A stretch of 64,000 nucleotides of DNA from Artemisia argyi (GCA_030686995.1 CM060698.1:144913106-144977105); one strand, 5' to 3'; positions 33,989 through 46,250 are shown, numbered from the stretch's first letter. The notes: generated by a model not told the origin, from the sequence alone. Numbers and translations are program-made.

Positions 33989-36900
33989 ATGGAATCTTTA
34001 AAATATTTAGAAGGGCAATCTATGCAAAGACCACCACTATTTGAAAGTGATGGATTTTTATATTGAAAAAATATATTCGAAACTTATATGAAATCAAAAG
34101 ATCTTGATCTTTGGCATATTATTACCTTTGGTGATTTTCCCCCTATTCAATATAATGTTGAAACTAAAATGGATGAAATTGTATCTTTTGAAAAACAAAA
34201 TGATGATTTGAAAAAGAAACTAGCAAAAAATAATGAGGCTAAAATGGTCATTTATAATGCGTTACCACACAAAGAATATGAAAGAATTTTTATGTGTAAA
34301 ACCGCAAAAGAAATTTGCGATTCTTTACTAATTACTCACCAAGGTAATAGCCAAGTTAAAGATAACAAAATAGATCTTCTTGTACAACAATATGAACAAT
34401 TTACGATTCCGAAAGAGGAATCAATTGATAATGCTTTTGCTAAATTTAACACTATTATCACAAGTTTAAAAGCACTTGATGAGACATTTTCTACTAAAAA
34501 TTGTGTTAGGAAATTTCTTAGGGCATTGCATACGAAATGGCGAGCTAAGGTCACGGCAATTGAAGAATCAAAGAACTTGATGACGTTATCACTAGATGAA
34601 CTTATTGGCAACTTGAAGGTCCATGACCAAATCCATTGCTCTAAAAGCCAAAAAGGAACCTAGTGATGATGATGATTCAAGTGACGAAAGTGAAGACGAA
34701 GAATATGCAATGGCCGTAAGAGAATTCAAGAAATTCTTCAAGAGACGAGGAAGATTCACTAGATCATCACGAGACAAAAGAAAACCGTTCCAAAGAAATA
34801 GAAGTGACAACTACGGGAAAAGAAAGTGCTTTAGATGTGGAAGTCCAAATCATCTCATTGGCGAATGTCTAAAGCCGCCGGGTTATGAAAATCAAGGCGC
34901 ATTTGTTAGTGGAACATGGAGTGATAGTGACAAAGAAGAAGTGGAAAAGCCAAGAGACGAAAAGCGTTTTATGGCAAAAGGAACCGACGAAATATGTTTA
35001 GGAATTGACTTGGAGCCTGACGAATGGATCAAGGATAGCGGATGTTCGAGGCACATGACGGAGAACAGCAAGCTATTCTCTACATACAAGGCATACAATG
35101 GAGGTAACATTATTTTCGGTAGTGACTTACGTGGAAAAATCATTGGCAAAGGTACGATTTCTCAAGACTCACTTACTATTGAAAATGTAGAGCATGTAGA
35201 TAATTTAACATATAACTTGCTTAGTATAGGACAAATATGTGATAATAAATGTAGAGTCACTTTTACCGAAGAGGATAGCGAAATAGTTAAGAATGGAAAA
35301 ATTATAGGTAGAGGAATTAGGAAAGGATGCATATATGTTATGAAACTAGGAAACAAGCCTGAGGATAGGATATGCCTAACGACCCTAGATGAAAACTCCA
35401 CGTTGTGGCATAGGAGATTAGGACATGCTAACATGCAACAAATACAATCTTTGGCCTCTAAGGAACTAGTTAGAAATTTGCCTAATCTAAAATATGACAA
35501 GCATTTTTGTGATGCATGTAAAATTGGAAAACAAGTTCATGCTAGTCACAAAGCTAAGAATATAGTATCCACTACTAGGTGCCTAGAATTATTACATATG
35601 GATCTTTTTGGTCCATCCGCTGTGCGGAGCTATGGAGGAAACAAATATACCTTAGTAATAGTAGATGACTACTCACGATACACGTGGACTAGATTTTTAA
35701 GTGACAAGACCCAAGCCTTTGAAAAATTCGAAATATTTAGTAAGATGATTCAAAATAAATTAGGATGCACAATAGTAGTCATTAGGACGGACCATGGTAG
35801 GGAATTTGACAATGAAGTACAATTTGGAAAATATTGTGATTTAAATGGAACATCTCACAATTTCTCCGCTCCTCGTACTCCTCAATCAAATGGTGTAGTA
35901 GAAAGAAAAAATATGTCACTACAAGAAATGAGTAGAACAATGTTAAATGAACAATCCATCCCAGAAAAATTTTGGTGTCACGCTGTAGATACTTCAATAT
36001 ATATTATTAATAGGGTATCAATTAGGAGAATTCTAGGAAAAACTCTTTATGAGTTACTAAGAGGTAGAAAACCAAACTTAAGCTACTTTAGGGTATTTGG
36101 AAGTAATGTTATATTCTAAACACTAAGGACTACCTCACTAAGTTTGATCCAAAATCGTATGAAGGAATATTTTTAGGATACTCACAAAATAGTAAAGCAT
36201 ATATAATACTTAACAAACACTCCATGAAAGTAGAAGAATCACTAAATGTAACATTTGATGAAACATCACCACCTCCTAAAACTTTACCTTTAGAAGATGA
36301 TGACTTAGTCTAAGAAGAAGCTATTGAGGTTAGTAAAACAAAACCCATAGGAAATGATAATGAAGACATTAACTTAGGAAATAACGAAATTGTAAATGTT
36401 AAAGAATCTAGATCACATCCACTAGATAATATAATAGGACATCTTAACCAAAGAACCCTTAGGTCACAAGCTCAAGATAAAAATAATTTCTTTTGTTTCC
36501 TCTCAGCAATAGAACCTAAGAATATTAATGAGGCTTTAAAAGATGAAAGTTGGGTTATAGCTATGCAAGAAGAATTAAATCAATTTAATGCAAATGACGT
36601 TTGGGAATTAGTCCCAAATCCAATGATATGACCATCATAGGAACTAAATGGGTATATAGGAATAAATTAGATGAAAATGGAGTAGTTACTAGGAATAAGG
36701 CTAGGTTAGTTGCCCAAGGTTATAATCAACAAGAAGGAATTGATTATGACGAAACTTATACCCCCCGTAGCTAGACTAGAATCTATTAGGATACTACTTG
36801 CCTACGCATGTGCCCTAAATTTTAAGTTATTCCAAATGGACGTGAAAAGTGCATTCCTTAACGGTTTTATCAATGAGGAGGTATATGTGGCACAACCTCC

Positions 36901-38041
36901 AGGATTCATTGACTTCGCAAAACCTGATTATGTTTATAAGTTAAGGAAAGCTTTGTATGGACTCAAACAAGCTCCCAAAGCTTGGTATGATCGATTAAAA
37001 TTTTTCCTTATTAAACATGATTATTCCATGAGAATGGTAGATAACACTCTTTTCACTAAAAGGAAAGACCCAAATCTTATCATTGTTCAAATATATGTTG
37101 ATGACATTATATTTGGATCGACTTGTCAAGACATGTGTGATTAATTTGCCAAAATCATGCATGATGAGTTTGAGATGAGTATGATGGGTGAACTTAACTT
37201 CTTCCTAGGATTACAAATAAAACAATTAGAAGATGGAATATTCTTTAACCAATCTAAGTACATTAAGGAAATGCTTAAGAAATTTGGCCTAGAAGACTCA
37301 AAACCCATGAAAACTCCCATGTCTACGGAAGTAAAACTCACAAAGGATGATGAAGGTGAGTCCGTAGATAACACCAAGTATAGAGGAATGATAAGTAGTT
37401 TACTATACTTGACGGCAAGTAGACCCGATATCATGTTTAGTGTTTGCCTTTGTGCCCGTTTTCAAGAGGATCCCAAAACCTCTCACCTAGAAGCGGTTAA
37501 GCGTATCTTCCGATACATTAAAGGCACTATACACTTAGGATTATGGTATCCTAAGGGATCCGGCATAGAAACCATCGTCTATGCGGATTTGGATCATGCG
37601 GGAGACTACGTAGATAGAAAAAGCACTAGCGGTATTTGCACGTTTATGGGATGTTGTCTAACATCTTGGTTTTCGAAGAAGCAAACCGCTCTTGCTATTT
37701 CTACCACCGAAGCCGAATATGTAAGCGCTGGAAAGGCATGTCAACAAGCACTATGGATGAAACAAGCTCTTATAGACTATGGCATTAGGTTAGAAAACGT
37801 TCCCATTATGTGCGATAACAAAGGTGCGATAGATTTATGTAAAAATCCGGTGCAACACTCTAGGACTAAACATATAGAAATACGCCACCACTTTCTTAGA
37901 GATAATGTACAAAAAGGGAACATATCTACAGAAAAAGTTGCATCGGAAGATAACATTGCGGATATATTCACTAAACCCCTTAAGCGTGAATTATTCAATC
38001 ACTTGCGTCTAGGATTAGGAATGATGGAACAAGTTGACTAA
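33989..38041 (+). pseudogene. Copia gag-pol polyprotein, degenerate
   Basis: Starts MESLKYLEGQSMQRPP (33989). Gag (UBN2-type) runs to about 34660. A zinc knuckle CFRCGSPNHLIGEC follows, then the protease motif WIKDSGCSRHM. The integrase has HRRLGHAN...CDACKIGK and the catalytic region MDLFGP...RTDHGREFDNE...GVVERKN. Reverse transcriptase shows DVKSAFLNG and the active-site YVDDIIFG near 37095. RNase H (YADLDHAGD, TEAEYVSAG) ends at 38041. Lesions: TGA at 34064-34066 replacing a conserved Trp, loss of sequence with a frame change near 34620-34640, a frameshift at about 36117, TAA at 36311-36313, a frameshift near 36625, an extra C in the run at 36761-36766, and TAA at 37142-37144. The element cannot make its own enzymes. 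In life it would have encoded a single polyprotein for particle formation and cDNA integration. Confidence 0.9.
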
Positions 38042-39012
38042 ATTCTATTGCATTTAGAAAATTTTTTCTTTTAAGTTTTGCATAAGACTTACTTTTCTTC
38101 CACTTCTCCATTTCTGAGTCTAGGAATCTATTTCGCACAAAATTGAAGATTGGGAAATACTATTTTCTTTGCATATACTCTTTTGTAAAACCCAATCAAT
38201 TTTTTTTAAATTATTCTCACATCTAGGAATTACATAAACATCATTTTCCTTGCATTGTTGACTAATGCTAAAAACATTTTTCTTCCAAAATCATGCATAA
38301 AATCTCATATAAATTGTCAAGGTATATAATCTAATATATATCTTTGACATTCATGATCGAGCAAAAATCGAATCAAGGAGACTTTGGATTGTTTCTTAAG
38401 AATTTTTTTTTCTTGCATTTAGGAGTTGAAACTATCACAACTCCACATTTGTTGCATATAGGCACACACTAGAACAAAATCACTCATAACATTGTCATCC
38501 TGTTTCATCACTAGACCTTTGACTTACTAGTTGCCTTTGCCTTTGATCTAAGATAGTTGCCTTAGGAAGTTTAAGTGCTCTTATCTTTATTTGTCTTCTT
38601 TAGCTTATTATGTGTTGCTTATTTACTCTTTTGCTTAAGTGTTTTTGCATGCATGCTATATCTTGATTATATTAGATGCTATATTGCATAAAGGAATTGA
38701 ACTTGCTTGAATCCAAATCCAAAAACACAACCTTTCTGCAAATTTTCTGCCAAAAACCCATTTCAGGCAATCTGGGAACCATCAGATGGGCGGCCCTCTT
38801 AATTATGTAAGGCAGCCCCTTTAATTTTAAGGGGACCGCCCCCTAATTAAGGGGACCGGCCATCTGCTGGACGGGTTTACAGAATCATTTGTGCTGTTTA
38901 GCCCATTTCAACCTACATTTCCCATTTTTCACCAACACATTTTGTCCTAATCTCCCAAACAAACTTCATCCATCCATAAACACACAAATCTTACACTATA
39001 AATATCCCCAAT
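38042..39012 (+). promoter_or_regulatory. Post-pol region with an internal U3-like module and TATA box
   Basis: After RNase H there is no ORF for about 2.4 kb. The 75-bp segment 38788-38862 matches the LTR U3 module closely (same length, about 80% identical by eye, ending GGGGACCGGCCA). The TATA box TATAAATA lies at 38997-39004. Without the later solo-LTR insertion, the ATG of the downstream ORF would lie about 42 bp from this TATA box. The arrangement looks like a second promoter for the 3' ORF; this is inference. Confidence 0.5.
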
Positions 39013-40424
39013 TGATGAGGCAAAAAATGAACCACTTTTAGAGGGTCATTTAAGCCCGGAATTTAATTTATTTAATCAAATATTGCCCTAAATCGTTTCT
39101 TTTGTGATTTTAGGTACTTTGGGAGTGGATTCTGGAAAAGGGAGCATTTTGGACGTTTTTGGAGCATAAAAGTGAAGAAAACGCCAAAGACTTATATTTC
39201 CAAGCTGGGAACAGTGTGTGACGGCGTCAAGAGGAAGGATTTGACGGCGTCAAGAGTAAAGATCATGACGGCCCAGTACAGAAATGAAGGCGTCACAAGA
39301 AAGAGCGTCAAGAGTTAAATGTGTGACGGCCTGGAAAAATGGTATACATGACGGCGTCAGATGTAGATCAAGGCAATCCGAGGAATATTTTGGCGGCGAG
39401 ATGACGGCGTCACAAGGTTGTTCTTGACGCCGTCAGCCTCAATTATCCATATATAGTTTTCTAATTTTCATTCATTGAAGAGGAAAAAGTTTGGAGAAAC
39501 CCTAAGGCCGAATCATATACGTATTTTACAGCTTTTTCAAGGGTTTTCAGCCCTTGAACCCTTACATGTGTTATTGAGATAAGTATTCTTTTAATTCAAT
39601 CAATATGTCTATGTGTTGGTTGTCTATATCTTGTGCTTGTCTTGATTCCACCATGCTAGGCTAGATTTATCTTGTGTTTGCTTAGATCTAATGAAACCTA
39701 GATGTTGATTATGTGTTGATTACTTGTTTATGGTTGTATTGGATGAATGATTTCAATGTTAGGCTTAAGAAAACTGGCAGATCTCCAATTGGTAACATGC
39801 TTGAACGTCTTAGGAAACATGAACCGATGTGTACTAGGTTTTATTGGTTGTATTTAATGCATGAGTAAATTCTAATGATCCCATGTTAGGAGCTTCTTAG
39901 CCGGCTCGACATAGGAGTGAAGTAGGCACTCATAGGATTGGGGAGTTAAGTACGCCACCCCATGAATGGTATTAAGGAATACAGTCCGTCATCCACGCAA
40001 CTATAACAAGTAATTAACGTGTAAAAGATATCTAGGGAGTAGTGAAATCTAAGTAAACACATTTCTCCACTTAATGCTCACAACCTTAGTTTAATATAGT
40101 TTATTTTCATTTCTAGTATTTTATTTTGATTGCATCTTTAGTATTGGGTTAGTTGACTAGCAACTAATTCCGCCCAAATCCTTCAAACCCGAGATTTTTA
40201 CTTGCTTTCTAAAAAAATATAAAAATACAAAAAGAATCATCCCTCATCTCTAGAACTAGTAATTAGGTTTTCTAATCCTAGCGACACTATTCCTAGCTGA
40301 ACGATCAATCCCCCGGTACTTGTCATTATACTATACTACATCGATCAGGTACACTGCTTGGTGGGGGTTGTAAGCTTCTCGAGATCCCTCGAGAGGTAAA
40401 GCCTGGTGCAATCCCTACGCATCA
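39013..40424 (+). mobile_element. Solo LTR nested in the Copia element, 1412 bp, Ty3/Gypsy-like
   Basis: Starts TGATGAGGCA and ends CGCATCA, flanked by CCAAT at 39008-39012 and 40425-40429. The U3 carries an array of TGACG/CGTCA motifs before a TATA box at about 39450 (tatatag). No coding region is present. The 3' part ('cccccggtacttgtcattatactata') resembles the ends of plant Ty3/Gypsy LTRs. It separates the Copia element's internal TATA box from its 3' ORF. Confidence 0.82.
39219..39435. promoter_or_regulatory. Array of about 14 TGACG/CGTCA half-sites
   Basis: Five paired sites (four TGACGGCGTCA, one TGACGCCGTCA) and four single half-sites lie within 217 bp, ending about 15 bp before the TATA box. 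TGACG is the core of as-1-type elements bound by plant TGA-class bZIP factors. Confidence 0.6.
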
Positions 40425-40455
40425 CCAATCTTCCACACTCTACATTCATCCCTTC

Positions 40456-41160
40456 ATGACTTCTCCAAACAAACTAAAACCAAAAGCCTCAAGGCTTGCA
40501 AGGATGATGGAAAAATCCGTTTGGCGAAGAAAAAGCCCTCGAAACAAATCCATTATAACCAATGAAGTTGGAAATCACTCAACACCTCCAACCACTTACT
40601 TCCCAAACTTTACACCAAATTCACAAGGACATTTATTTGATCCTCTTTAAAAACCATACAACATTGGCCAAACATCTTCCTTCATGCCAAACCACTCATC
40701 TTATCCTCCAACCACTTATAATGATCCATACAAGTTTGATCAACCATCAAACTACAATTCTAACTACACAAACCCAATTCATCCATATCAACACAATGAC
40801 TCTCTCCGCATTGCCACGGAAAAGAAAAAGTTCCGTGATGAAATAACCCAAATCCATGATCTTAGTGATCTCAATGCCATGCACCTTGCACAACGCAACA
40901 TAGGGCAACTTCCATCATCACCCTACAACAATTGCCTACCCTACTCTCTCAACTTGGATCAAGTTACAAACCACACTCACTATTGCCCTTGTTGCATCTT
41001 CCTTCAAAAACAAATCTTATACTTGAGTGAAGATATTTCTTGGATTGAATATCTTCTCACTCGTTCTCATCCAATACCACCCTTAACTCGATACAACATC
41101 GTAAGATCCACCTCTTCCGCTCCATACCCCACTCCATATCCCTCTCCATCTAACAACTAA
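40456..41160 (+). pseudogene. Extra 3' ORF of the Copia element, unrecognised product
   Basis: The frame is open for 234 codons except for one TAA at 40648-40650. It starts MTSPNKLKPKASRLARMMEK. The N-terminal part is basic. A Pro/Tyr/Asn-rich middle (YPPTTYNDPYKFDQPSNYN) follows, then a more ordered C-terminal part with HYCPCCIFLQKQILYLSEDI. I see no signal peptide or obvious transmembrane segment, so it does not look like the envelope-like ORF reported for SIRE elements, although it holds the same position. It has its own upstream TATA box, now displaced by the solo LTR. The function is unknown. The region 41161-41621 is non-coding. Confidence 0.5.
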
Positions 41161-41621
41161 GCTTTATGCTTATGTTTCCCTTCAAGCAAATAAAACAATC
41201 AACCATGGGTTACAAGCAAGTCCAAGTGCTCTCTTAGGCAATATAGGACTATGTCTCTTCTTTTGTTTTATTGTAATCAATATGCTTCAAGCATATTGAA
41301 TGTTGTAATGCTTATCATTTCCATGATGCTTGAATGAATCTATTTTTATTTGCATAATTGTTGCTTTGCATGTATATGTGTTCTGTACTCTTTACATATT
41401 TTTTGTAGCCAAGATTTCCATAGCTCGTTCCCTTGGTGCTCTCAAATGAGGGGGAGCGTACATCAAGAGGGAGCATTCTACCCGTTTAAACTTCTTTCAC
41501 GAAGCTTACTCGGCTTAACCTTTTTGATTTTACAAAAAGGAGGAGAAGAGAAATGTAAACTCTATAATACTTGTCTAAAAACATTTTTTAGATCTATTGA
41601 GTTTAAGGTTTTGTAATAATC

Positions 41622-41634
41622 AAAAAGGGGGAGA
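41622..41634 (+). promoter_or_regulatory. Polypurine tract of the Copia element
   Basis: AAAAAGGGGGAGA directly before the 3' LTR is the expected plus-strand primer. Confidence 0.85.
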
Positions 41635-41635
41635 T

Positions 41636-42416
41636 TGTTGACATAAATAATGTCTAAAAACATTATTAACATATTATCAATATCTCTATGTTTTGATTAT
41701 TACAAAATATAAACTCATAAAACTAAAACTTGTGATATAAACAAGTATTTAGTGATTAACATTTCTCTTTACATTCAAATCACTCAAGGTATGAATAAAC
41801 AAAGTGTTTAGTACAATTTATGATCAAAGGAAAATTTAATTAAGTATTACAAAGTTTTTTTAATTATATAAACATATTATATATTTTTGAAAAACATTTT
41901 TGGTAATAAAGAAAAATGTTTTATTCATACTAAATTTATGAATTCAAATTTTTAACCAAAATCAGTTAGTTTTTCACCAAATAAACTTTCCCCACTAAAA
42001 AACAAAAAATCTGGCCGTTACAGCTGGGCGGCCCCCTTAATTATAAAGGGCGGTCCCCTTAATTTTAAGGGGGCCGGCCTTGATTTAAGGGGACCGGCCA
42101 CGCTCCTCTGTCAGAATTTGTTGCCTATAAATACCACCTCAAATCTGGAATTTTTCTCACCTTTTGCACTCCAAAACTTTCTGTTCTAGATCTCCATTTC
42201 CAATCTCTTAATCCTTTGATCATACATTCTTAAATCTTTGTTTCAAAGTGATCCAAACATCATCCTATCAAGTGCAAGAGAAGAATACTTCTATCCCTCA
42301 AGACAAGAAGTATTACAACTTGTTGTGATCTCCACATCTAAGTTGTTAGAGCATCATCATTGTATTTATCTCATTGTGTGATTAGTTGTGAATATTTGTT
42401 AGAAGATAGTTTAGTT

Positions 42417-42488
<72 letters not shown>

Positions 42489-43023
42489 TGATTAGTTAGT
42501 AGTTAGTTGTGAAGAAGAAAAGTTAGGAAGAAGATTGGTGTGTAGAAGATAGTTGTGAAGAAGATTGGTGTGTAGAAGATAGGTGTGAAGAAGTGGTGTG
42601 ATTAAGTAGTGAATAGGTGTGAAATAGTTGTGTAGAAGGTGTGAATAAGTTGTGATGAAGTTGTGGTGTGTGAATTGGTGTGTAAGGTTTTCTCCGCCAT
42701 AAGGGAGCTTGTTGACATAGTGAAGAAAACTCTCGAGTTAGGTGCTCGGGGAGTGGAGTAGGGCAAGGAAGGTGACCTTGTAGCCGAACCACTATAAATC
42801 TCTTGTCTCGCGGTTTGATCTTTCAAACTCTCATCTATTTCTTTACTTACATTATTATTAATTTATCGTACATATTTAGTGTTGTTCATATTGTGCATGA
42901 CTTGATTTCATATAGCATCGAATATATATTTTTGAAAACAAAGAAAACTTTCAAACAATCTTTTATAACAAATTAAAAAGACGTAAAACTATTCACCCCC
43001 CCCCCCCCTTCTAGTTTTCCACA
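41636..43023 (+). repeat. 3' LTR of the Copia element, 1388 bp
   Basis: Same landmarks as the 5' LTR: U3 module at 42026-42100 and the conserved leader block at 42682-42800. It differs by a long (AT)n expansion at 42419-42485, fewer minisatellite units and a C homopolymer near 42996-43008. It is followed by the target duplication GTTAT. Confidence 0.9.
42419..42485. repeat. (AT)n microsatellite in the 3' LTR
   Basis: About 33 AT units. The same place in the 5' LTR (about 33348) holds only about four, so the expansion arose after insertion. Confidence 0.95.
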
Positions 43024-43028
43024 GTTAT

Positions 43029-43732
43029 GATTAAATTGTATGATAACAAATAATCAATTTTATAAGTGTTCGGTAAATAAGATTTTTTGATAGCTTAATA
43101 TGTAAAATGTGTAAAACGGGTAATTTGGCTGCCGCGAGTTACGGCGGAGGCAATTTAATTCTAATATTCGTGCAGCGGAGCTATTTCATATTTATCCAAC
43201 TCAAACAAAAAAATGATTGTCATAGAGCGGCTATTAGCAGCAACTTTATAAATCAGAGTGTTAAAAAGAGGCAATTTCATATTTATCCGACTCAAAAACA
43301 AAAATGTTATACCCTAAACATGTTTTAGTTACTTTTACATTATATATTTAAATTTTGTATTTTGGATATATAAATTGAATATATATATGAAATTTCACTA
43401 TTGAAAATATCTGGATTTCACAATGTATGCTCTTCAAATAAGTTTGTAATTCATATTTACTAAACTTTTGACACATTTAGACATGTATCTAAGAATAGGT
43501 GCAATGGTCACCCTTCAACACCACTCTCTCACTTTCACCTCAACGTCACGTCATCATTCAATACATCACCACTCCCTTCACCTTTCAGGTGCAATGATCG
43601 CCACTCTCCTCACCTTTCAACCCATTTTTGTAAACAAAACTAATAAACAAAATCAAACTTTTATTCATAAATTGAAAACATTGCATTAAAATAAAAATGT
43701 TACATTAAAAAAAAAAAACATCATAAATATTA
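43029..43732. other. Intergenic sequence with a short direct repeat
   Basis: 'atttcatatttatccRactc' occurs at about 43174 and 43272. From about 43497 a CACTC/CACCT-rich stretch may be the left end of the PIF/Harbinger element whose transposase lies at 44020-45103. No gene was found. Confidence 0.4.
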
Positions 43733-43989
43733 CTCCCCCCGTCCCATTTTATAAGTCCATGTTTGAAAAGTCAAAGTCTTTTTATTCAGAGTTTGACCGT
43801 GATTATTTTTATTCTTGTTATATAATATTTGATACAAAATATATAAATTGATTTGTGTTTTAAATGTATTTTTATTGGTATATTCTTCATTAAGTATTAT
43901 ACAACACGAAAAAAAATAATTATGGTCAAACTCTGAATAAAAAGACTTTTACTTTTCAAACATGGACTTATAAAATGGGACGGAGGGAG
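43733..43989. mobile_element. Stowaway MITE, 257 bp
   Basis: Long terminal inverted repeats of about 66 bp start CTCCCCCCGTCCCATTTTAT on the left and, reverse-complemented, CTCCCTCCGTCCCATTTTAT on the right. TA dinucleotides flank both ends (43731-43732, 43990-43991). The CTCCCTCCGT terminus and TA target are diagnostic of Tc1/mariner-derived Stowaway elements. It has no coding capacity. Confidence 0.92.
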
Positions 43990-44019
43990 TAAAAACTTAA
44001 ATTAAACTTCATGGGAAAG

Positions 44020-45103
44020 GTGTTCGACCAAATCGGCATGAATGTTTTGATGCGTTTGTGCCGATTTAATTTGTCATATAACTTGTAGCATTGATTCATG
44101 GGATCGTATGAGGTCGTTCGGTTGATGTGCTTTCTCCGTATACCATTTTTTCTTCAGAACACCAGACACTCGTTCCACATTTTTTCCTTTCCGTTTCATG
44201 CATTCGCTTATATGGTATTTGCTTGTGGTCATCATCGTCTGTTTCTGAAATCGACTTAACAAGTGTCTCCCATTCCGGATATATCTCGTTGACAAGGTAA
44301 TATCCACATTCGTAAGTTACGCCGTTAACTACAAACGGAACCTCAAGTGCTTTTTCGGCCTTGAGATCATTGAATAGAGGCGATTGATGTATAACGTTGT
44401 TGTCGTTGTTTTCACCAGAAACACTAAAGAAAGCATGCCATATCTATAAGTCTTGTGATTCAATGGCTTTCAGCAAAATGAATGGATTCAGACCATGATC
44501 ACATCTACAATATTGCCCTTTATATGCGTTCAGACAACCAAACAACTCCCATTCTGTACAATCAAGGCTTCCTAACATTCACGAAAACCCGTGCTTGTTT
44601 TCGTGAAACGTGTATAGCTTTTCAATATCGTGTAAGTAGGTTTCGCAAATAATATGCTCCAAAATTTTTTATAATAGACGTACAAAAAATTTCAAGAGAG
44701 TAACGAGAAGTTGTTACTCCAATTTGCAAATATTCATCAAGGGCGTAAGGAACAGTATCGTATGCCAATTGACGAATTACAGAGGTGCACTTAATCAACG
44801 CCGAAATGCCTTTTCTTCTAGTACAATTAGTGTTCTCACGAAAGTATGCAGAATGATTAGTTACTTGTTCAACTATGCTTATGTTAGCTCTCTACTCATT
44901 CGAAACCTCTTCCGAAAATGATATACATCGTACACTGGATGCGTATTAAAATAAGTGGTGACCATATGATCATGAGCACCGTAACGATCTCTATTTATGG
45001 CGTTTCTCATCAGTCGCGCACCTTGTCATCTATTCCTAATAAACGACACCGCTCTTCTAAAAAACATCAAGTCCTTACTCGTAACTTCTTCCTCTTCCGA
45101 TGA
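44020..45103 (-). pseudogene. PIF/Harbinger transposase (ALP1/HARBI1-like), degenerate
   Basis: Read on the - strand, scattered frames match the DDE_4 transposase family. In order they are: a 'VYHFRKRF' N-terminal zone, KCTS.IRQLAY, DEYLQIGVTTSRYSLE, MLGSLDCTEWELFGCL (first catalytic Asp), WHAFFSVSGENNDNNVI (second Asp), QSPLFNDL, GYYLVNEIYPEWETLV and KNVERVSGVL (catalytic Glu). Several stops (for example TAG between 'SQDL' and 'IWHAFF') and frame changes make it inactive. The Stowaway MITE at 43733-43989 would lie within the element if its ends are the GTGAG/CACTC-rich stretches near 43497 and 45413, which form an imperfect inverted repeat. I could not fix a TTA/TAA target duplication. Confidence 0.75.
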
Positions 45104-45203
45104 GTAATGATAAATATTTTGTTTGAGTTGTGTATATATTGAGTAAGATTATGTTTGAAGTTGTGTATACAAATGATAGAAATGTGGGTATTTATAGGTA
45201 AAT

Positions 45204-45205
<2 letters not shown>

Positions 45206-45242
<37 letters not shown>
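45206..45242. repeat. T homopolymer, about 36 bp
   Basis: A long uninterrupted T run. Its length may be unreliable in the assembly. Confidence 0.9.
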
Positions 45243-45246
<4 letters not shown>

Positions 45247-45608
45247 ACCATTTGTGAGTATTAGGACCCACATTTACACGATGCTCGAGAGGTGATCCTG
45301 GTAGCTATTCGTTTATGTTTTTGGCTTACCTTACGCGTGAGGTTACTCATTTGCACTAAGGTGGGTCGCGACCCTCACGCTTCAAAGGTGAGGGATCCAC
45401 CTACTGCAACTAGTCTAAAATTTACAAAATGAATATAAGACTAATGCTAATGGTGACCACAAGATACTCGATAAATCACATACTGATCACGTCTCCTTTA
45501 TTAGCTCGATCGAATAAAAAGCGGTCTCCCCCATTTGAAATGAATTTATGGTCGGCCACTGGACCATAAAAATGAAATGTGTTTGTGTGTGTTTGAGATT
45601 TTATTTTT

Positions 45609-45613
<5 letters not shown>

Positions 45614-45683
<70 letters not shown>
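45614..45683. repeat. (AT)n microsatellite, about 70 bp
   Basis: About 34 uninterrupted AT units. The flanking 45243-45613 and 45684-46050 hold no recognisable feature. Confidence 0.95.
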
Positions 45684-45687
<4 letters not shown>

Positions 45688-46117
45688 GAGGTATGTTTTT
45701 TTGTTGTAGTTGCGGTTGCCTTAATACTTGTAGTCTAATAATCGGCATGAAATATGATAACTGTTCATGATACAATAGATTTAATTTAGCACATTATCCA
45801 TTATGATTTACACCCTACGTCTCAAAGTTATTTGTTCAAAGACGAACATACCTTAATAAAAAGGCAATCGAATTATCGAACTGTGTAACCAATAAATTTT
45901 AATTTTGACATTTTCTTAACTTTTTTAATTAGTTGAAACTAATAATAAACAATGATTTTGATACATCTCAAAATAATACAATGAGAGTAAGTATTAGACG
46001 AATGAAGTAGCTAGAGGCCTAGAGCATCCACAATGAGATACCAAAAAAGGCTTTGTTTTCCATTTCAATAATTTTTTGTTTCATGCCTATGTGTAATCAA
46101 AAGCCCTTGACATATGA

Positions 46118-46250
46118 ACAAGAAAACAACTACAACAACAACAAACCCAATCCCGCCGAGGCAGTGTATGGGGGAGGTAAAAATATAGACAGATCCTACC
46201 CTACCCCAGGAAAAAACCCGGGAGTAGAGAGACTGCTTCTAACGAGACCT
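46118..46250 (-). mobile_element. SINE 3'-domain fragment (Angio-domain-like)
   Basis: 'aacaactacaacaacaacaa' followed by 'acccaatcccgcc', 'gggggaggtaaaaatataga' and 'agagagactgcttctaacga' matches, on the - strand, the conserved 3' domain shared by many angiosperm SINEs, which ends in (TTG)n. The promoter-bearing head is not recognisable. Confidence 0.55.

Larger units (their letters stand above)
32564..43023 (+). mobile_element. SIRE-like Ty1/Copia retrotransposon, 10.46 kb, defective
   Basis: Two LTRs (32564-33919 and 41636-43023) both start TGTTGACATAAATAATG and end TTTTCCACA. Flanking GTTAT at 32559-32563 and 43024-43028 is the target duplication. A Met-tRNA-type primer-binding site follows the 5' LTR, and a purine tract (aaaaagggggaga) precedes the 3' LTR. 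The Copia gene order gag-protease-integrase-reverse transcriptase-RNase H is recognisable but broken by stops and frameshifts. About 3.6 kb after RNase H holds a second U3-like module, a TATA box, an extra ORF and a nested solo LTR. Long LTRs and extra coding capacity after pol fit the SIRE (Maximus) lineage. It inserted only 24 bp beyond the composite's target duplication. Confidence 0.9.

Noticed and set aside
43497..45413. Defined ends for the PIF/Harbinger element
   Set aside because: The GTGAG/CACTC-rich stretches are only loosely inverted and no 3-bp target duplication could be fixed, so only the transposase remnant is annotated.
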